From Amycolatopsis circi (lineage in GTDB: Bacteria > Actinomycetota > Actinomycetes > Mycobacteriales > Pseudonocardiaceae), in contig NZ_PQIA01000061.1 in the NCBI RefSeq assembly GCF_003385235.1, positions 1-50,781 of the forward strand: a DNA stretch of 50,781 nt, in the 5' to 3' direction. Below are positions 7,469-14,970 of the stretch, in pieces (positions within the stretch are counted from its first letter, which is position 1; each line of letters opens with the position of its first letter). The position numbers and the translations under genes were made by a program. A model generated the notes under the pieces. That model did not search any database. It was given only the letters and a program-made list of their open reading frames with translations, and had not been told where the DNA came from.

Positions 7469-7542
7469 GGGCCGGTAGCTCAGTTGGTTAGAGCAGGGGA
7501 CTCATAATCCCTTGGCCGTCGGTTCGAGCCCGACCCGGCCCA
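7469..7542 (+). tRNA. tRNA with CAT anticodon (Met elongator or lysidine-modified Ile2)
   Basis: A complete cloverleaf can be drawn: acceptor GGGCCGG/CCGGCCC with discriminator A, D-loop AGCTCAGTTGGTTAGAGC, anticodon stem GGGGA/TCCCT around loop CTCATAA, and T-arm GTCGG-TTCGAGC-CCGAC. CCA is not encoded. The anticodon is CAT. The D-loop and CTCATAA loop exclude initiator tRNA. Elongator Met and Ile2 cannot be separated by eye; the AGCAG...CTTGG context resembles E. coli tRNA-Ile2. A decayed integrase follows it. Confidence 0.93.
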
Positions 7543-7698
7543 CTCTGCCTCCCCTTGTATAGCGTCTGACCTGCGGAAACGGTCGCGTCAACGATCTTGG
7601 TCCGAGGTCTCCGGGGGCACCGGAAACGAGAACAGGGCTCGTAGAGCAAGGGATTGTTCGAGTAAGCCTGTTTTCCTGACCGCCGTCGAGGCACCCGC

Positions 7699-8150
7699 GG
7701 AGGTGCTGGAGCCGATGATGTCATCGAGCTGGTCTCGGGCTGGAGAACGCACCTGAGGGCGAAGAACCGCGCCGACTCCGCGATCGACGCCTGCCTCGAC
7801 AGCGTGGCCATGCTGGTCAACTACCTCGACGACGAAAACATCTCGATGGTGGCTTCCGATATTGGACGCCGGGAGCTGGAGCGTTATTTCGAATATCTCC
7901 GCCAACGGCCCGGATTTCCGCACCGGTGAGCACAGCTACGTCGCCAAAGGAGCTGCCCCACGTCCCGGATAATCCTCCGACGGTCTTGCGCGAAAATGAG
8001 TTGAAGGCGCTGCTGGCCACTGCGAAAAGGAAAGGGTTTGTCGAACTCCGGGGCCGGGCGATCATTCTGGTGCTGATCGACTGCGGAATCCAGGTCGGGT
8101 GGCTCGTTCGGCGCGGCGAATTGCCCGCTCACCCGCGCATCTGCGGGTGA
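7699..8150 (+). pseudogene. Decayed tyrosine recombinase (phage-type integrase) next to a tRNA
   Basis: Two reading frames hold successive parts of one integrase. 7714-7929 encodes a core-binding, SAM-like domain (a helix with WRTHLRAKNRADSAID, then LVNYLDDEN, and RRELERYFEYLRQRPGFPHR before a stop). 7926-8150, shifted by one frame, resumes with VPDNPPTVLRENELKALLATA and AIILVLIDCGIQVG, which is the beginning of the catalytic domain up to where the first catalytic Arg (usually GLR.SEL) should be. Here that is GIQVGWL, and the frame stops soon after. The link region between domains is missing and the catalytic R-H-R-Y half is absent. Its place just after the tRNA suggests the relic of an element that integrated there. 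Confidence 0.7.
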
Positions 8151-8410
8151 GAGCGCAAGCCAACGGCTGATGCCAGAGTCGCCGCTCGGCTGTCAGCATC
8201 TGCGGGACTACGCCTGCGCAATCACCAAGGCCAGCAACGGTTCGGCCAGAACACGCGCCGAAACACCTGCCAACGCTGGCACTGCCTGGCCGACACGTCC
8301 GAACGGTAGCCTTCGGAGTACGTCGGACGGCACCCGGTCGGGAACGCGGTGCGGACGGTGCCGGCTTCGGACCGTCCACTGTAGACCGTGAAGCGCGGGA
8401 CAGGCGAAGC

Positions 8411-8812
8411 TCAGAGGGGCAGCTGGCTGAGCGCGTGCACCAGCTTCTTGCCGGTTTCGACGGCGCCCTCGCGTGCTCCGGTGAGCAGGCCCATCGCGAG
8501 CTGGGCCAGCAGGCCTTTCAGCGCGGTGAGGCCGGTGCGGACGATGCCTCGATCCGGCTTCGGCTTGACCACCTCGGCGAGGACGGCGTCGGCGGTTTCG
8601 CGGGCGTCGCGGGCGTCCGCTTCGGGCAGGCCGAGGTCGCCGAGCTGCCGCTTGACCTCGGCGACGACCTGGGCGACGGTTTCGAACCCGGGTGCCACTT
8701 GCTCGGTGTGCGCGAAGTTCTGCGTGACGTTCCGGTTGTTCCAGGCCAGCTGCGAATTGTGCACGCCGCCGTGGATCACCGGACCGTGGTAGTTGTGCTC
8801 TTCGGTGGGCAA
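8411..8812 (-). CDS. Small helical protein with N-terminal NYHGPVIHG motif
   Basis: A 133-residue protein starting at TTG with GGGAGGAAA before it, 14 bases after the stop of the beta-helix gene, so the two form an operon. Residues 6-31 carry the motif HNYHGPVIHG..HNS.LAWNN, also found at the C-terminus of the upstream protein. After a linker, residues 45-133 are predicted helical, with KPKPDRGIVRTGLTALKGLLAQ and a small-residue amphipathic stretch (LAMGLLTGAREGAVETGKKLV). This layout, a short Gly/Asn-rich motif plus a helical domain of about 90 residues, resembles actinobacterial proteins carrying prion-like or RHIM-like signalling motifs. That assignment is inference; no function is proven. 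Confidence 0.7.
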   Translation of the reverse strand: MPTEEHNYHGPVIHGGVHNSQLAWNNRNVTQNFAHTEQVAPGFETVAQVVAEVKRQLGDLGLPEADARDARETADAVLAEVVKPKPDRGIVRTGLTALKGLLAQLAMGLLTGAREGAVETGKKLVHALSQLPL

Positions 8813-8826
8813 GGGTTTCCTCCCGG

Positions 8827-10503
8827 TCAGGTGCGGTGGTCGGGTGTTGCCTGCTGGACGACGGTGTTGCCCCAGGTGAGCACGGACTGGACGACGTCCC
8901 CGTGGATGACCGGGCCGTGGTAGTTGTGCACGATCGGCGGCGGCTCGGGCTCCGGCTCGACCTCGATCACCCGCAGCGGCGAGCGGAACTCTTTCAGCAC
9001 GGCGCTGCCGTTGTGGTGAACGGCGCAGCCCTCGGACCCGATCACGTCGACGTTTCGGACGAGAGCCGTCGCGCCGTGCAAATTCAGGCCGGCGGTCGTC
9101 GTGCCGGTGAAGACGCTGTCGGCGAGAACCAGGTTGGCCTTCTCCGCGACGAAGACGCCCATGGACGCCGACCCGGAAACAGTGAGCCGCCGTGCGGTCA
9201 GCGTCGCCGTGCCCAAAACGCCCGCGCCGCTGAGTTCGGTGTCGCTGGCCTGGCAGTCGTTCAGGTCCAGATGGGCGCTGCTGCTCGCGCTGAACGCGAT
9301 TTGGCCGCCGGACACCGTGCACTTCGCGGCGTGTATCGACGAATTCTCGTGCCCGAGCAATCCGACGAGTTCGAAGTCGTGCACTTGCGCTTCGGTGACG
9401 TGAACGTCGGTGGTTCCGTTGGCTTCGACCGCGACGGGACAGCGCGCGACGTGCAGCCCGGTCAGCTCGGAATTCCCCTGGCCGGCGAACCGCACGGCGA
9501 CGTTGTCCAACCCCTCGAGGACCGTGTCCGCGGCAACCAGGCGGGCGTTCTCGACGTAGATCCCGACCTTGCCGCCGACGAAGCGGCAGCCGGTCAGGAC
9601 CGGCGTGCCCTGGGTGGCCACGAACATGCCGAACTTCCGCGCCTGCCGGACGGTGACGTTCTCGAACCGCCCGGCTCCGTGGGTGTTCACGTCGATTCCG
9701 GCCACCCGGGGGCTTTCGAAGGTGCATCCGCGCACGAGCGGGTCGGCGCCGTCGGCGACCACCAGCCCGGTGTCGGTCGGGTCGACGTGCGTGCCGGTGA
9801 TCGTGCCGCAGGCCCGCTGGGCGTAGCGAATGCCGGTGGTCTGCGCGGCTTCGATACGGCAGTCGGCGACATCGAGGTGCCCGTTCTGGTCCGCGGCGAC
9901 CGCGGCGTCGCCGGTGCCGGTGAACCGGCAGCCGGTTACGGCGACGCGGGCACTGCGGGAGAGCACGCCGTGGATCCGGCACCGGTCGAATTGGCTGTGG
10001 CGAACGGTGACGTCGGCGCCGGCGGTGGCAGCCAGCCCGCTGTTGGCGGAGTCGGTGAAGACACATCGTTCGATCAGGGCGCGCGAACTGGTGAAGAGCG
10101 CGCGGCCGTACCGCAGCTCGGTGTCCGTCACCGTGACGGAGCTGCCGGGCGGCCCGTGCAACGCGGCGGTGTCCCCGTGTGCGACGAGGGTGCACGCGCT
10201 GATCGCGAGGGTGCCGGCAGCGCAGCGGACCACGTCGTTGTCCCGCGCCCGGAGCACGAGGCCCTCCAGCCGGACGGCACCCGAGGCCACGACGCCCGCA
10301 CCGGTCGGCGGGCAGATCTCCACCGTCCCCGGCCGCCGCGCGGTGATCCGCACGTCCCCCTGCACGAACAGGCTTTCCGGATAACGCCCCGGATCCACCT
10401 CGACAACGCACGACCCTCGCCGCCCGGCGGCACTGCGCAGTGCCGACTCGATGCTCCGGTGAGCGCCGCGCTTGCCAGGCGAAACCCGGACTCTGACCGC
10501 CAT
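8827..10503 (-). CDS. Right-handed parallel beta-helix protein with C-terminal NYHGPVIHG motif
   Basis: A 558-residue protein. The first 70 residues (VRVSPGKRGAHRSIESAL...VVEVDPGRYPESLFVQGDVRITARRPGTVEI) are the N-cap of a pectate-lyase-like solenoid. About 20 parbeta1-type coils follow, each near 22 residues, with repeated G-[hydrophobic] turns and D.C/A.DC ladders. No pectinase or lyase catalytic residues are evident and there is no signal peptide, so it is probably a cytoplasmic scaffold. A Pro/Glu linker (EVEPEPEPPP) leads to HNYHGPVIHGDVVQSVLTWGN near the end, nearly identical to the N-terminus of the downstream protein. The ATG at 10503 follows AGGAGG. Similar beta-helix proteins occur around actinobacterial ESX-like and conflict loci. 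The partnership with the small protein is inferred. Confidence 0.8.
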   Translation of the reverse strand: MAVRVRVSPGKRGAHRSIESALRSAAGRRGSCVVEVDPGRYPESLFVQGDVRITARRPGTVEICPPTGAGVVASGAVRLEGLVLRARDNDVVRCAAGTLAISACTLVAHGDTAALHGPPGSSVTVTDTELRYGRALFTSSRALIERCVFTDSANSGLAATAGADVTVRHSQFDRCRIHGVLSRSARVAVTGCRFTGTGDAAVAADQNGHLDVADCRIEAAQTTGIRYAQRACGTITGTHVDPTDTGLVVADGADPLVRGCTFESPRVAGIDVNTHGAGRFENVTVRQARKFGMFVATQGTPVLTGCRFVGGKVGIYVENARLVAADTVLEGLDNVAVRFAGQGNSELTGLHVARCPVAVEANGTTDVHVTEAQVHDFELVGLLGHENSSIHAAKCTVSGGQIAFSASSSAHLDLNDCQASDTELSGAGVLGTATLTARRLTVSGSASMGVFVAEKANLVLADSVFTGTTTAGLNLHGATALVRNVDVIGSEGCAVHHNGSAVLKEFRSPLRVIEVEPEPEPPPIVHNYHGPVIHGDVVQSVLTWGNTVVQQATPDHRT

Positions 10504-10526
10504 CCTGTCCCCTCCTGTGGCTCCCG

Positions 10527-10553
10527 AGCATAGCGGTGAGCGTCCTGTCGCAA
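10527..10553 (-). promoter_or_regulatory. Candidate promoter of the beta-helix operon
   Basis: On the minus strand a -35 TTGCGA (10553-10548) and a -10 TATGCT (10532-10527) are 15 bp apart, about 24 bases before the ATG at 10503. The spacing is short, so the assignment is tentative. Confidence 0.4.
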
Positions 10554-10994
10554 GGGGAATAAGCCAGAGCGCGCCGTTCGGCGGAGCGGCCCGGCACTTG
10601 TCTACGGTGCCCCGGGGAGCTGTCGGCTGGCACATCTTCGTTTCGGCTGTGCGATGTGGACGCACAAGACTTCGAGCCACCGGATGGTCGCACCGATGCG
10701 CGTTGTTCAGTTCTGGACAGAGCACGGCCCGCCTCGGTCTGGGCGAGTCAGCGACTGACCGCCTCCTGTGGAATCCTCTGGCCACTGTCCACAGCGGCGC
10801 ACGCACCGCTGGCGGGTCGGTCTTCTCGAGGTGCGTCAGTCAGTTCGCGTATCACTGGCAGAGTCGCCTGCGCCGAGAGCCGGAGTGCCGCCTTTCCAGG
10901 TCGGGCAGCTCGGCCGGTCCGGCCGAACATGGGGGATCGCTGAGGTACGAAATCGGGCCATCGCCTCCTCCGTCACCGGCCCTGGCGAGCAGGC
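10554..10994. other. Intergenic stretch without a recognisable gene
   Basis: About 440 bases between the beta-helix operon promoter and the stop of the amidohydrolase gene. Short open frames on both strands lack ribosome sites and family features. No repeat, RNA or insertion sequence was recognised. No clear terminator for the amidohydrolase was found. Confidence 0.4.
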
Positions 10995-11954
10995 TCAGTG
11001 AGGGCCCGAGGCGGCGCGGGCGGCCGCATTCGGGAACAGGCGGGCGAAGGCTGCCTCCATCTGCTGCTGTCCGGCGCGGTCGAGGGTGTTCCGGAGATTC
11101 TTCGACGTGGCGGTGATGACGTCGGTACCCGCCGGCGGGTAGTCGGTGCCGAAGACGAGGTGGTCCGCGCCGACCATCTCGACGGCGGGAACGATGCCGG
11201 CGGGGCCGCCCCCGATCGCGGTGTCCAGGTAGAGGCTGCGGAGCTGCTCGGTCAGCTGTTCCGAGGTCAGCTGCAACGGGTTCGCGACCCACGGCTCGGA
11301 TCCGAGGAGGGCGATGCGGTCCTGCAGCGTGGGGAGTACGCCCCCGGCGTGGGCGAGGACGAGGCGGAGATTCCGGTGCCGCAGCAGCACTCCGGCGAAG
11401 ATCGCGTCGACGATAGTGCGGGCCGTGTCCATCGGGTACTCGATCAGCGGTCCCGGCCGGCCGAGGCCCAGCCGGTCGAACCCCGGCGGCATCGCTGGGT
11501 GCACGAACACCGGCAGCCGGCGCCGGTCGAGTTCTGCGAAGGCTGGCTCGAAGCGGGCGTCGCCCAAGTACGCGCCGTCATAGTTGGTGGCGAGGGCGAA
11601 CCCGTCGGCGTGCAGCTGATCGGTCGCGTAGCGGATCTCGTCGACGGCACGGTCGGGGTCTGCCATGGGCAGTGCCGCCAGCAGCCCGAACCGGTCCGGA
11701 TGCGCTGCCACGATGCCGGCGGTGTGCTCGTTCCACGTCCTCGCCTGCTCCGCGTCCAGCGCGCCGGGCATCGACAGCAGCTGCAACGCGATGCCCTGCT
11801 CGTCCATGAATCGCAGTGCTCCGTCGACGCTCCAGCCGGCACCCGGAATGCTGCCGGCGAACCCTTCGCGCTTCATCAGCGCCTGGGCCGCTTGGAAGGA
11901 CGCGGCATCCGTTCCCGACGCGACCGCATGAGCATGCACATCGAACCGTTGCAC
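10995..11954 (-). CDS. Amidohydrolase-family (ACMSD-like) metal-dependent decarboxylase/hydrolase
   Basis: A 319-residue TIM-barrel protein of the amidohydrolase-2 family. Metal site features: FDVHAHAV (residues 4-11; HXH), VFVHPAMPP (second His around 170), LVLAHAGGVLP (third His around 220), and the closing Asp in LVFGTDYP. This is the arrangement of aminocarboxymuconate-semialdehyde decarboxylase, gamma-resorcylate and 6-methylsalicylate decarboxylases, which remove carboxyl groups from aromatic or muconate-like acids. The GTG at 11954 follows GGAGGA by five bases and starts right at the family N-terminus. It is divergent from a MarR regulator across a near-perfect palindrome, which suggests induction by a phenolic acid. 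Substrate is inferred, not shown. Confidence 0.82.
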   Translation of the reverse strand: MQRFDVHAHAVASGTDAASFQAAQALMKREGFAGSIPGAGWSVDGALRFMDEQGIALQLLSMPGALDAEQARTWNEHTAGIVAAHPDRFGLLAALPMADPDRAVDEIRYATDQLHADGFALATNYDGAYLGDARFEPAFAELDRRRLPVFVHPAMPPGFDRLGLGRPGPLIEYPMDTARTIVDAIFAGVLLRHRNLRLVLAHAGGVLPTLQDRIALLGSEPWVANPLQLTSEQLTEQLRSLYLDTAIGGGPAGIVPAVEMVGADHLVFGTDYPPAGTDVITATSKNLRNTLDRAGQQQMEAAFARLFPNAAARAASGPH

Positions 11955-11974
11955 GACAATCCTCCAGTGCTTTA

Positions 11975-11997
11975 CACCTGTCAACTATTGACAGGTG
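11975..11997. promoter_or_regulatory. MarR-type operator palindrome
   Basis: Arms CACCTGTCAA and TTGACAGGTG are perfect inverted repeats separated by CTA. The 23-bp site lies midway between the starts of the divergent amidohydrolase and MarR genes and includes TTGACA hexamers on both strands. Binding would shut both promoters. Confidence 0.8.
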
Positions 11998-12010
11998 CTA
12001 TCGTACGCCG

Positions 12011-12454
12011 ATGGGAGCAGACAGTGCGGTGCTCGATTTCGTGGAGGCGCTGTACCGGGTGAATCGGCTGATCGTCGACGACGCCCGGCAGCACATCGCC
12101 GAGATCGCGGAGCTGGACGTGAGCGAGTTCATGGTGCTGCGCGCCGCTTCCCGCGGAGCGGTGTCGCCAACGGAGCTGACGCGGCAGCTGAGCACCCACC
12201 CGAGCGCGACGAGCCGCACCATCACCCGCCTCGTTCGCGCCGGCCTGCTGCAGCGCTCCAGCGCCACGGCCGATGCGCGACGACTCACGGTCAGCCTGAC
12301 CGACGAGGGACGCCGGATCGTCGGCCTCATCGCGCGGCGCATCCGACCAGAACTGCAACGCCGATTCGATGCCGTCGGACCCGACCGCGTCGCGGAACTT
12401 CTCGACACACTGCACGCCTTTCTCCGCGGCGGTGTGCCGGACTCGTCCGAGTAG
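12011..12454 (+). CDS. MarR-family transcriptional regulator
   Basis: A 147-residue winged-helix protein. The core LDVSEFMVLRAASRGAVSPTELTRQLSTHPSATSRTITRLVRAGLLQR (residues about 35-82) is the MarR recognition region. The wing DARRLTVSLTDEGRRIV follows, then a dimer-forming C-terminal helix. The ATG at 12011 lies 13 bases after the operator palindrome with almost no leader. It most likely represses itself and the divergent amidohydrolase gene until an aromatic acid ligand binds. Confidence 0.9.
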   Translation: MGADSAVLDFVEALYRVNRLIVDDARQHIAEIAELDVSEFMVLRAASRGAVSPTELTRQLSTHPSATSRTITRLVRAGLLQRSSATADARRLTVSLTDEGRRIVGLIARRIRPELQRRFDAVGPDRVAELLDTLHAFLRGGVPDSSE

Positions 12455-12577
12455 TGATCCGGCGTGTCCACGGCAACGACCGGACGGCCCGATCTCATTG
12501 CAGGGTCTCGCTGCGGGTGACATGTTGATCTTGCTTGACTGTGGTGTGCCTGACCGAACGAAGGCTCATCCTGACGT

Positions 12578-12593
12578 CGCCTCAGTTGAGGCG
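12578..12593. terminator. Hairpin between convergent genes
   Basis: CGCCTCA and TGAGGCG form a 7-bp perfect stem with a GT loop in the 250-base space between the convergent marR and aldo/keto reductase genes. The small loop makes it tentative. Nothing else was recognised in the space. Confidence 0.4.
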
Positions 12594-12704
12594 GCAGCTT
12601 GCGGGGCTGGTCCCGGTCCGCTTCGGCCGGATATGCCAGCAGACACCAGGAGTGCTTCGGTTAGGCCGTGCTCGCCGGTGGCTGTGCGGTGGCGTGACCG
12701 TGGG

Positions 12705-13592
12705 TCAGGCGGCGGCGGCCGAGAGCGCGTCGTGCTCGCTGTCGGTGAGTTCGATACCGGCGGCGAGGACGTTCTCTTCGAGGTGGGCTGCCGACGTCGT
12801 GCCGGGGATCGGCAGTATCACCGGCGAGCGTTTGAGCAGCCAGGCCAGCGCCAGCTGGGCTGGCGTGGCCTGGTGCGTGGCGGCCAGCTCGGCCAGCGGG
12901 CCGCCGGTGCCGGCCAGTGCGCCGGTTGCCAGCGGGAAGAAGGGGATGAACGCGATGCCGTGTCCGGCCGCGTGGTCGAGCACGGGTTGCGCGGTGCGGT
13001 CGGTCAGGTTGAAGCGGTTCTGCACCGAGACGATCGGCGCGATCTGCTGCGCGGCCTTGATCTGGTCGACGGAGACCTCGGACAGGCCGATGTGGCGGAT
13101 CTTGCCTTCCTCTCGCAGCCTGGCCAGTTCGCCGATCTGGTCGGCGAAGGGCACCTTCGGGTCGACGCGGTGCAGCTGGAACAGGTCGATGCGGTCCAGT
13201 CGCAGACGGCGCAGGCTCATCTCCGCTTGCTGGCGCAGGTATTCGGGCCGTCCCAGCGGCGGCCACTGGCCGGGGCCCGGGCGGGTGATCGGGCCGAAGC
13301 GGGTGAGTCCGGCCTTGGTCGCGATCACGAGATCTTCCGGGTAGGGGTGCAGTGCCTCGCGGATCAGTTCCTCGGCGACGTGGGGCCCGTAGGAGTCGGC
13401 GGTGTCGAGGAAGTTCACCCCGAGTTCGACTGCGCGCCGCAGCACTCCGATCGCCTGGTCGTGGTCGGTCGGCGGGCCCCACACACCCGGCCCCGGCAGC
13501 CGCATGGTCCCGAAGCCGAGCCGGTTGACCGCAAGGTCGCCGCCAAGGTCGAACGTCCCGGCGGCCTGCGCGGGAACACGCTGGACAGTCAT
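12705..13592 (-). CDS. Aldo/keto reductase
   Basis: A 295-residue NADPH-dependent TIM-barrel reductase. The tetrad is visible: Asp and Tyr in FLDTADSYGPH (around residues 55-65), Lys in IATKAGL (about 91), and His in LFQLHRVDP (about 140). The C-terminal NADP-binding motif is ILPIPGTTSAAHLEENV. Full length for the family. Its ATG overlaps the stop of the MmyB-type regulator (ATGA), so it is the last gene of the hydrolase-SRPBCC-regulator-reductase operon. In actinomycetes such reductases commonly pair with MmyB-type regulators. The carbonyl substrate is unknown. Confidence 0.92.
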   Translation of the reverse strand: MTVQRVPAQAAGTFDLGGDLAVNRLGFGTMRLPGPGVWGPPTDHDQAIGVLRRAVELGVNFLDTADSYGPHVAEELIREALHPYPEDLVIATKAGLTRFGPITRPGPGQWPPLGRPEYLRQQAEMSLRRLRLDRIDLFQLHRVDPKVPFADQIGELARLREEGKIRHIGLSEVSVDQIKAAQQIAPIVSVQNRFNLTDRTAQPVLDHAAGHGIAFIPFFPLATGALAGTGGPLAELAATHQATPAQLALAWLLKRSPVILPIPGTTSAAHLEENVLAAGIELTDSEHDALSAAAA

Positions 13593-14482
13593 CTGTGATC
13601 CTCGTCGGTTCGGGTCTGCTGGGCCTCGGTGTGCGACCGGGTCGGCTCGGTCCGCGCGCCGGACTCGGCGGCGAGCCTGCCCAGCAGGGCCAGCCCGTCG
13701 GCGCTCGGGCTCGCCGGCTCGGCGGTGTAGACGAACAGCTGTTGGCCGGGCGCGTCGAGCACCGAGAAGCCTTGGTACCGCAGGCGGAGGTCGCCGAGCA
13801 GCGGGTGGCGGAGGTGTTTGTCCTCGCCGGCGCGCGGGCGGACTTCGTGGTGCGCCCAGAACGAGGCGAACGCCGGGCTGCGCACGGTGAGCTCGCCGAC
13901 GACCTGGGCGATCCGCGGATCGTCCGGAAAGGGGGCGGACGCGGCCCGGAAGTTGCTGACGACTCCTCGGGCCGCCCGCTCCCAGTCCGCGTAGAACTCC
14001 GGCGCGGCGGGGTCCAGGAACACCATGCGCAGCAGGTTGTCCTGGCGGGCGAACCCGCTGTACAGGGCGGCCGAGAGCGCGTTGGCGGCCAGCACGTCCA
14101 GCGCGGGCCCGACGACGGTGGCGGGCACGTGCAGGAAGTGGTCCATCAAGGTCAGCAACTGCGGGGCGACTGTCTGCGGCGAGACCTGGCTCGCGGTCGT
14201 CGACGGCGGCTGGGCGAGCCGGAACAGGTGCGCCGCGGTGTGGGCGTCCAGGCGAAGCGCCCGCGCGATCGCATCGAGGACCTGTTCGGACGGGTGTCGC
14301 TCGCGCCCCTGCTCCAGCCGGGTGTAGTAGTCCGCGCTGACCCCCGAGAGCAGCGCGACCTCCTCTCGCCGAAGCCCCGGGACGCTGCGGCGAGTGCCGT
14401 CGTCGGGCACCCCCGCCTGTCCCGGCGAGACCAGGTCGCGGCGGGCGCGGAGGAAGTCGCCGAGTTCGTTGCCTCGATCCAT
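13589..14482 (-). CDS. MmyB-type helix-turn-helix regulator
   Basis: A 297-residue regulator. Residues 5-75 form an XRE-like helix-turn-helix (LRARRDLVSP..., REEVALLSGVSADYYTRLEQGRER). The rest is the MmyB/MLTR ligand-binding domain, marked by LDVLAANALSAALY, NLLRMVFLDP, VVGELTVRSPAFASFWAHHEV and a final YTAEPAS strand. These domains bind fatty-acid-like ligands in the one known structure. It lies 20 bases after the SRPBCC gene and overlaps the reductase start by four bases. Probably controls its own operon. Confidence 0.9.
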   Translation of the reverse strand: MDRGNELGDFLRARRDLVSPGQAGVPDDGTRRSVPGLRREEVALLSGVSADYYTRLEQGRERHPSEQVLDAIARALRLDAHTAAHLFRLAQPPSTTASQVSPQTVAPQLLTLMDHFLHVPATVVGPALDVLAANALSAALYSGFARQDNLLRMVFLDPAAPEFYADWERAARGVVSNFRAASAPFPDDPRIAQVVGELTVRSPAFASFWAHHEVRPRAGEDKHLRHPLLGDLRLRYQGFSVLDAPGQQLFVYTAEPASPSADGLALLGRLAAESGARTEPTRSHTEAQQTRTDEDHR

Positions 14483-14502
14483 GCCGCCGACCGTACCGAG
14501 GG

Positions 14503-14970
14503 TCAACGGACACCACCTGGGTGCGCGGCGCCCGCCCTCCGCACGTGCTCGGCAAGCCCGCGCAGGCCGGTGGCGAGCACGCCGTCGCGGAACAACGCGA
14601 CCAGCGCGTCGGCCTCGGCCGCGTCGCAGTCGAACACCACCGACCACTCGACGAACGATTCGCCGGTGGTCGTGACCGGTGCGACCCGGATGGCTCCCCG
14701 GTAGCGGCGGACCGAGTACGGGGAATCGAGGATCTCGTAGGACAGCGACCGCTCGCTGTCGTCGTGCGACGCCAGGGCTTCGACGACCGTGCCCCCGTCG
14801 GCCGTCGTGAGGGTGCGCACGCTGCCTACGCGGTCGGGCGCGTCGCCCTCGCCCAGTGCGCTGTCGGTGACGGCGGGCTGCCACGCGGGCAGGCCGCCGA
14901 AGTCGCGGACCACGCGCCACACCGCCGCCGCGTCGGCTGACACGGTGGTGCTGGCGACGATCTCGGGCAT
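14503..14970 (-). CDS. SRPBCC-family protein (polyketide cyclase-like)
   Basis: A 155-residue START-like protein. The N-terminus (ASTTVSADAAAVWRVVRDFGGLPAWQPAV) and the strand SYEILDSPYSVRRYRGAIRVAPV match the polyketide_cyc2 group, with a closing long helix ALVALFRDGVLATGLRGLAEHV. The start codon shares one base with the stop of the upstream alpha/beta hydrolase (TGATG). The hydrophobic cavity suggests a small-molecule binding or cyclase-like role in the same pathway; no catalytic residue can be named. Confidence 0.82.
   Translation of the reverse strand: MPEIVASTTVSADAAAVWRVVRDFGGLPAWQPAVTDSALGEGDAPDRVGSVRTLTTADGGTVVEALASHDDSERSLSYEILDSPYSVRRYRGAIRVAPVTTTGESFVEWSVVFDCDAAEADALVALFRDGVLATGLRGLAEHVRRAGAAHPGGVR

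Noticed and set aside
7543..8410. Search for an att-site copy of the tRNA 3' end
   Set aside because: No second copy of the T-arm/acceptor sequence was found in the window.
8836..10533. 565-codon open frame on the plus strand opposite the beta-helix gene
   Set aside because: It is the antisense shadow of the beta-helix gene, with Gly/Arg/Val-rich composition and no family features; the minus frame has a ribosome site and clear solenoid repeats.
10748..10930. 60-codon minus-strand frame between the beta-helix and amidohydrolase genes
   Set aside because: No ribosome site and no recognisable features.
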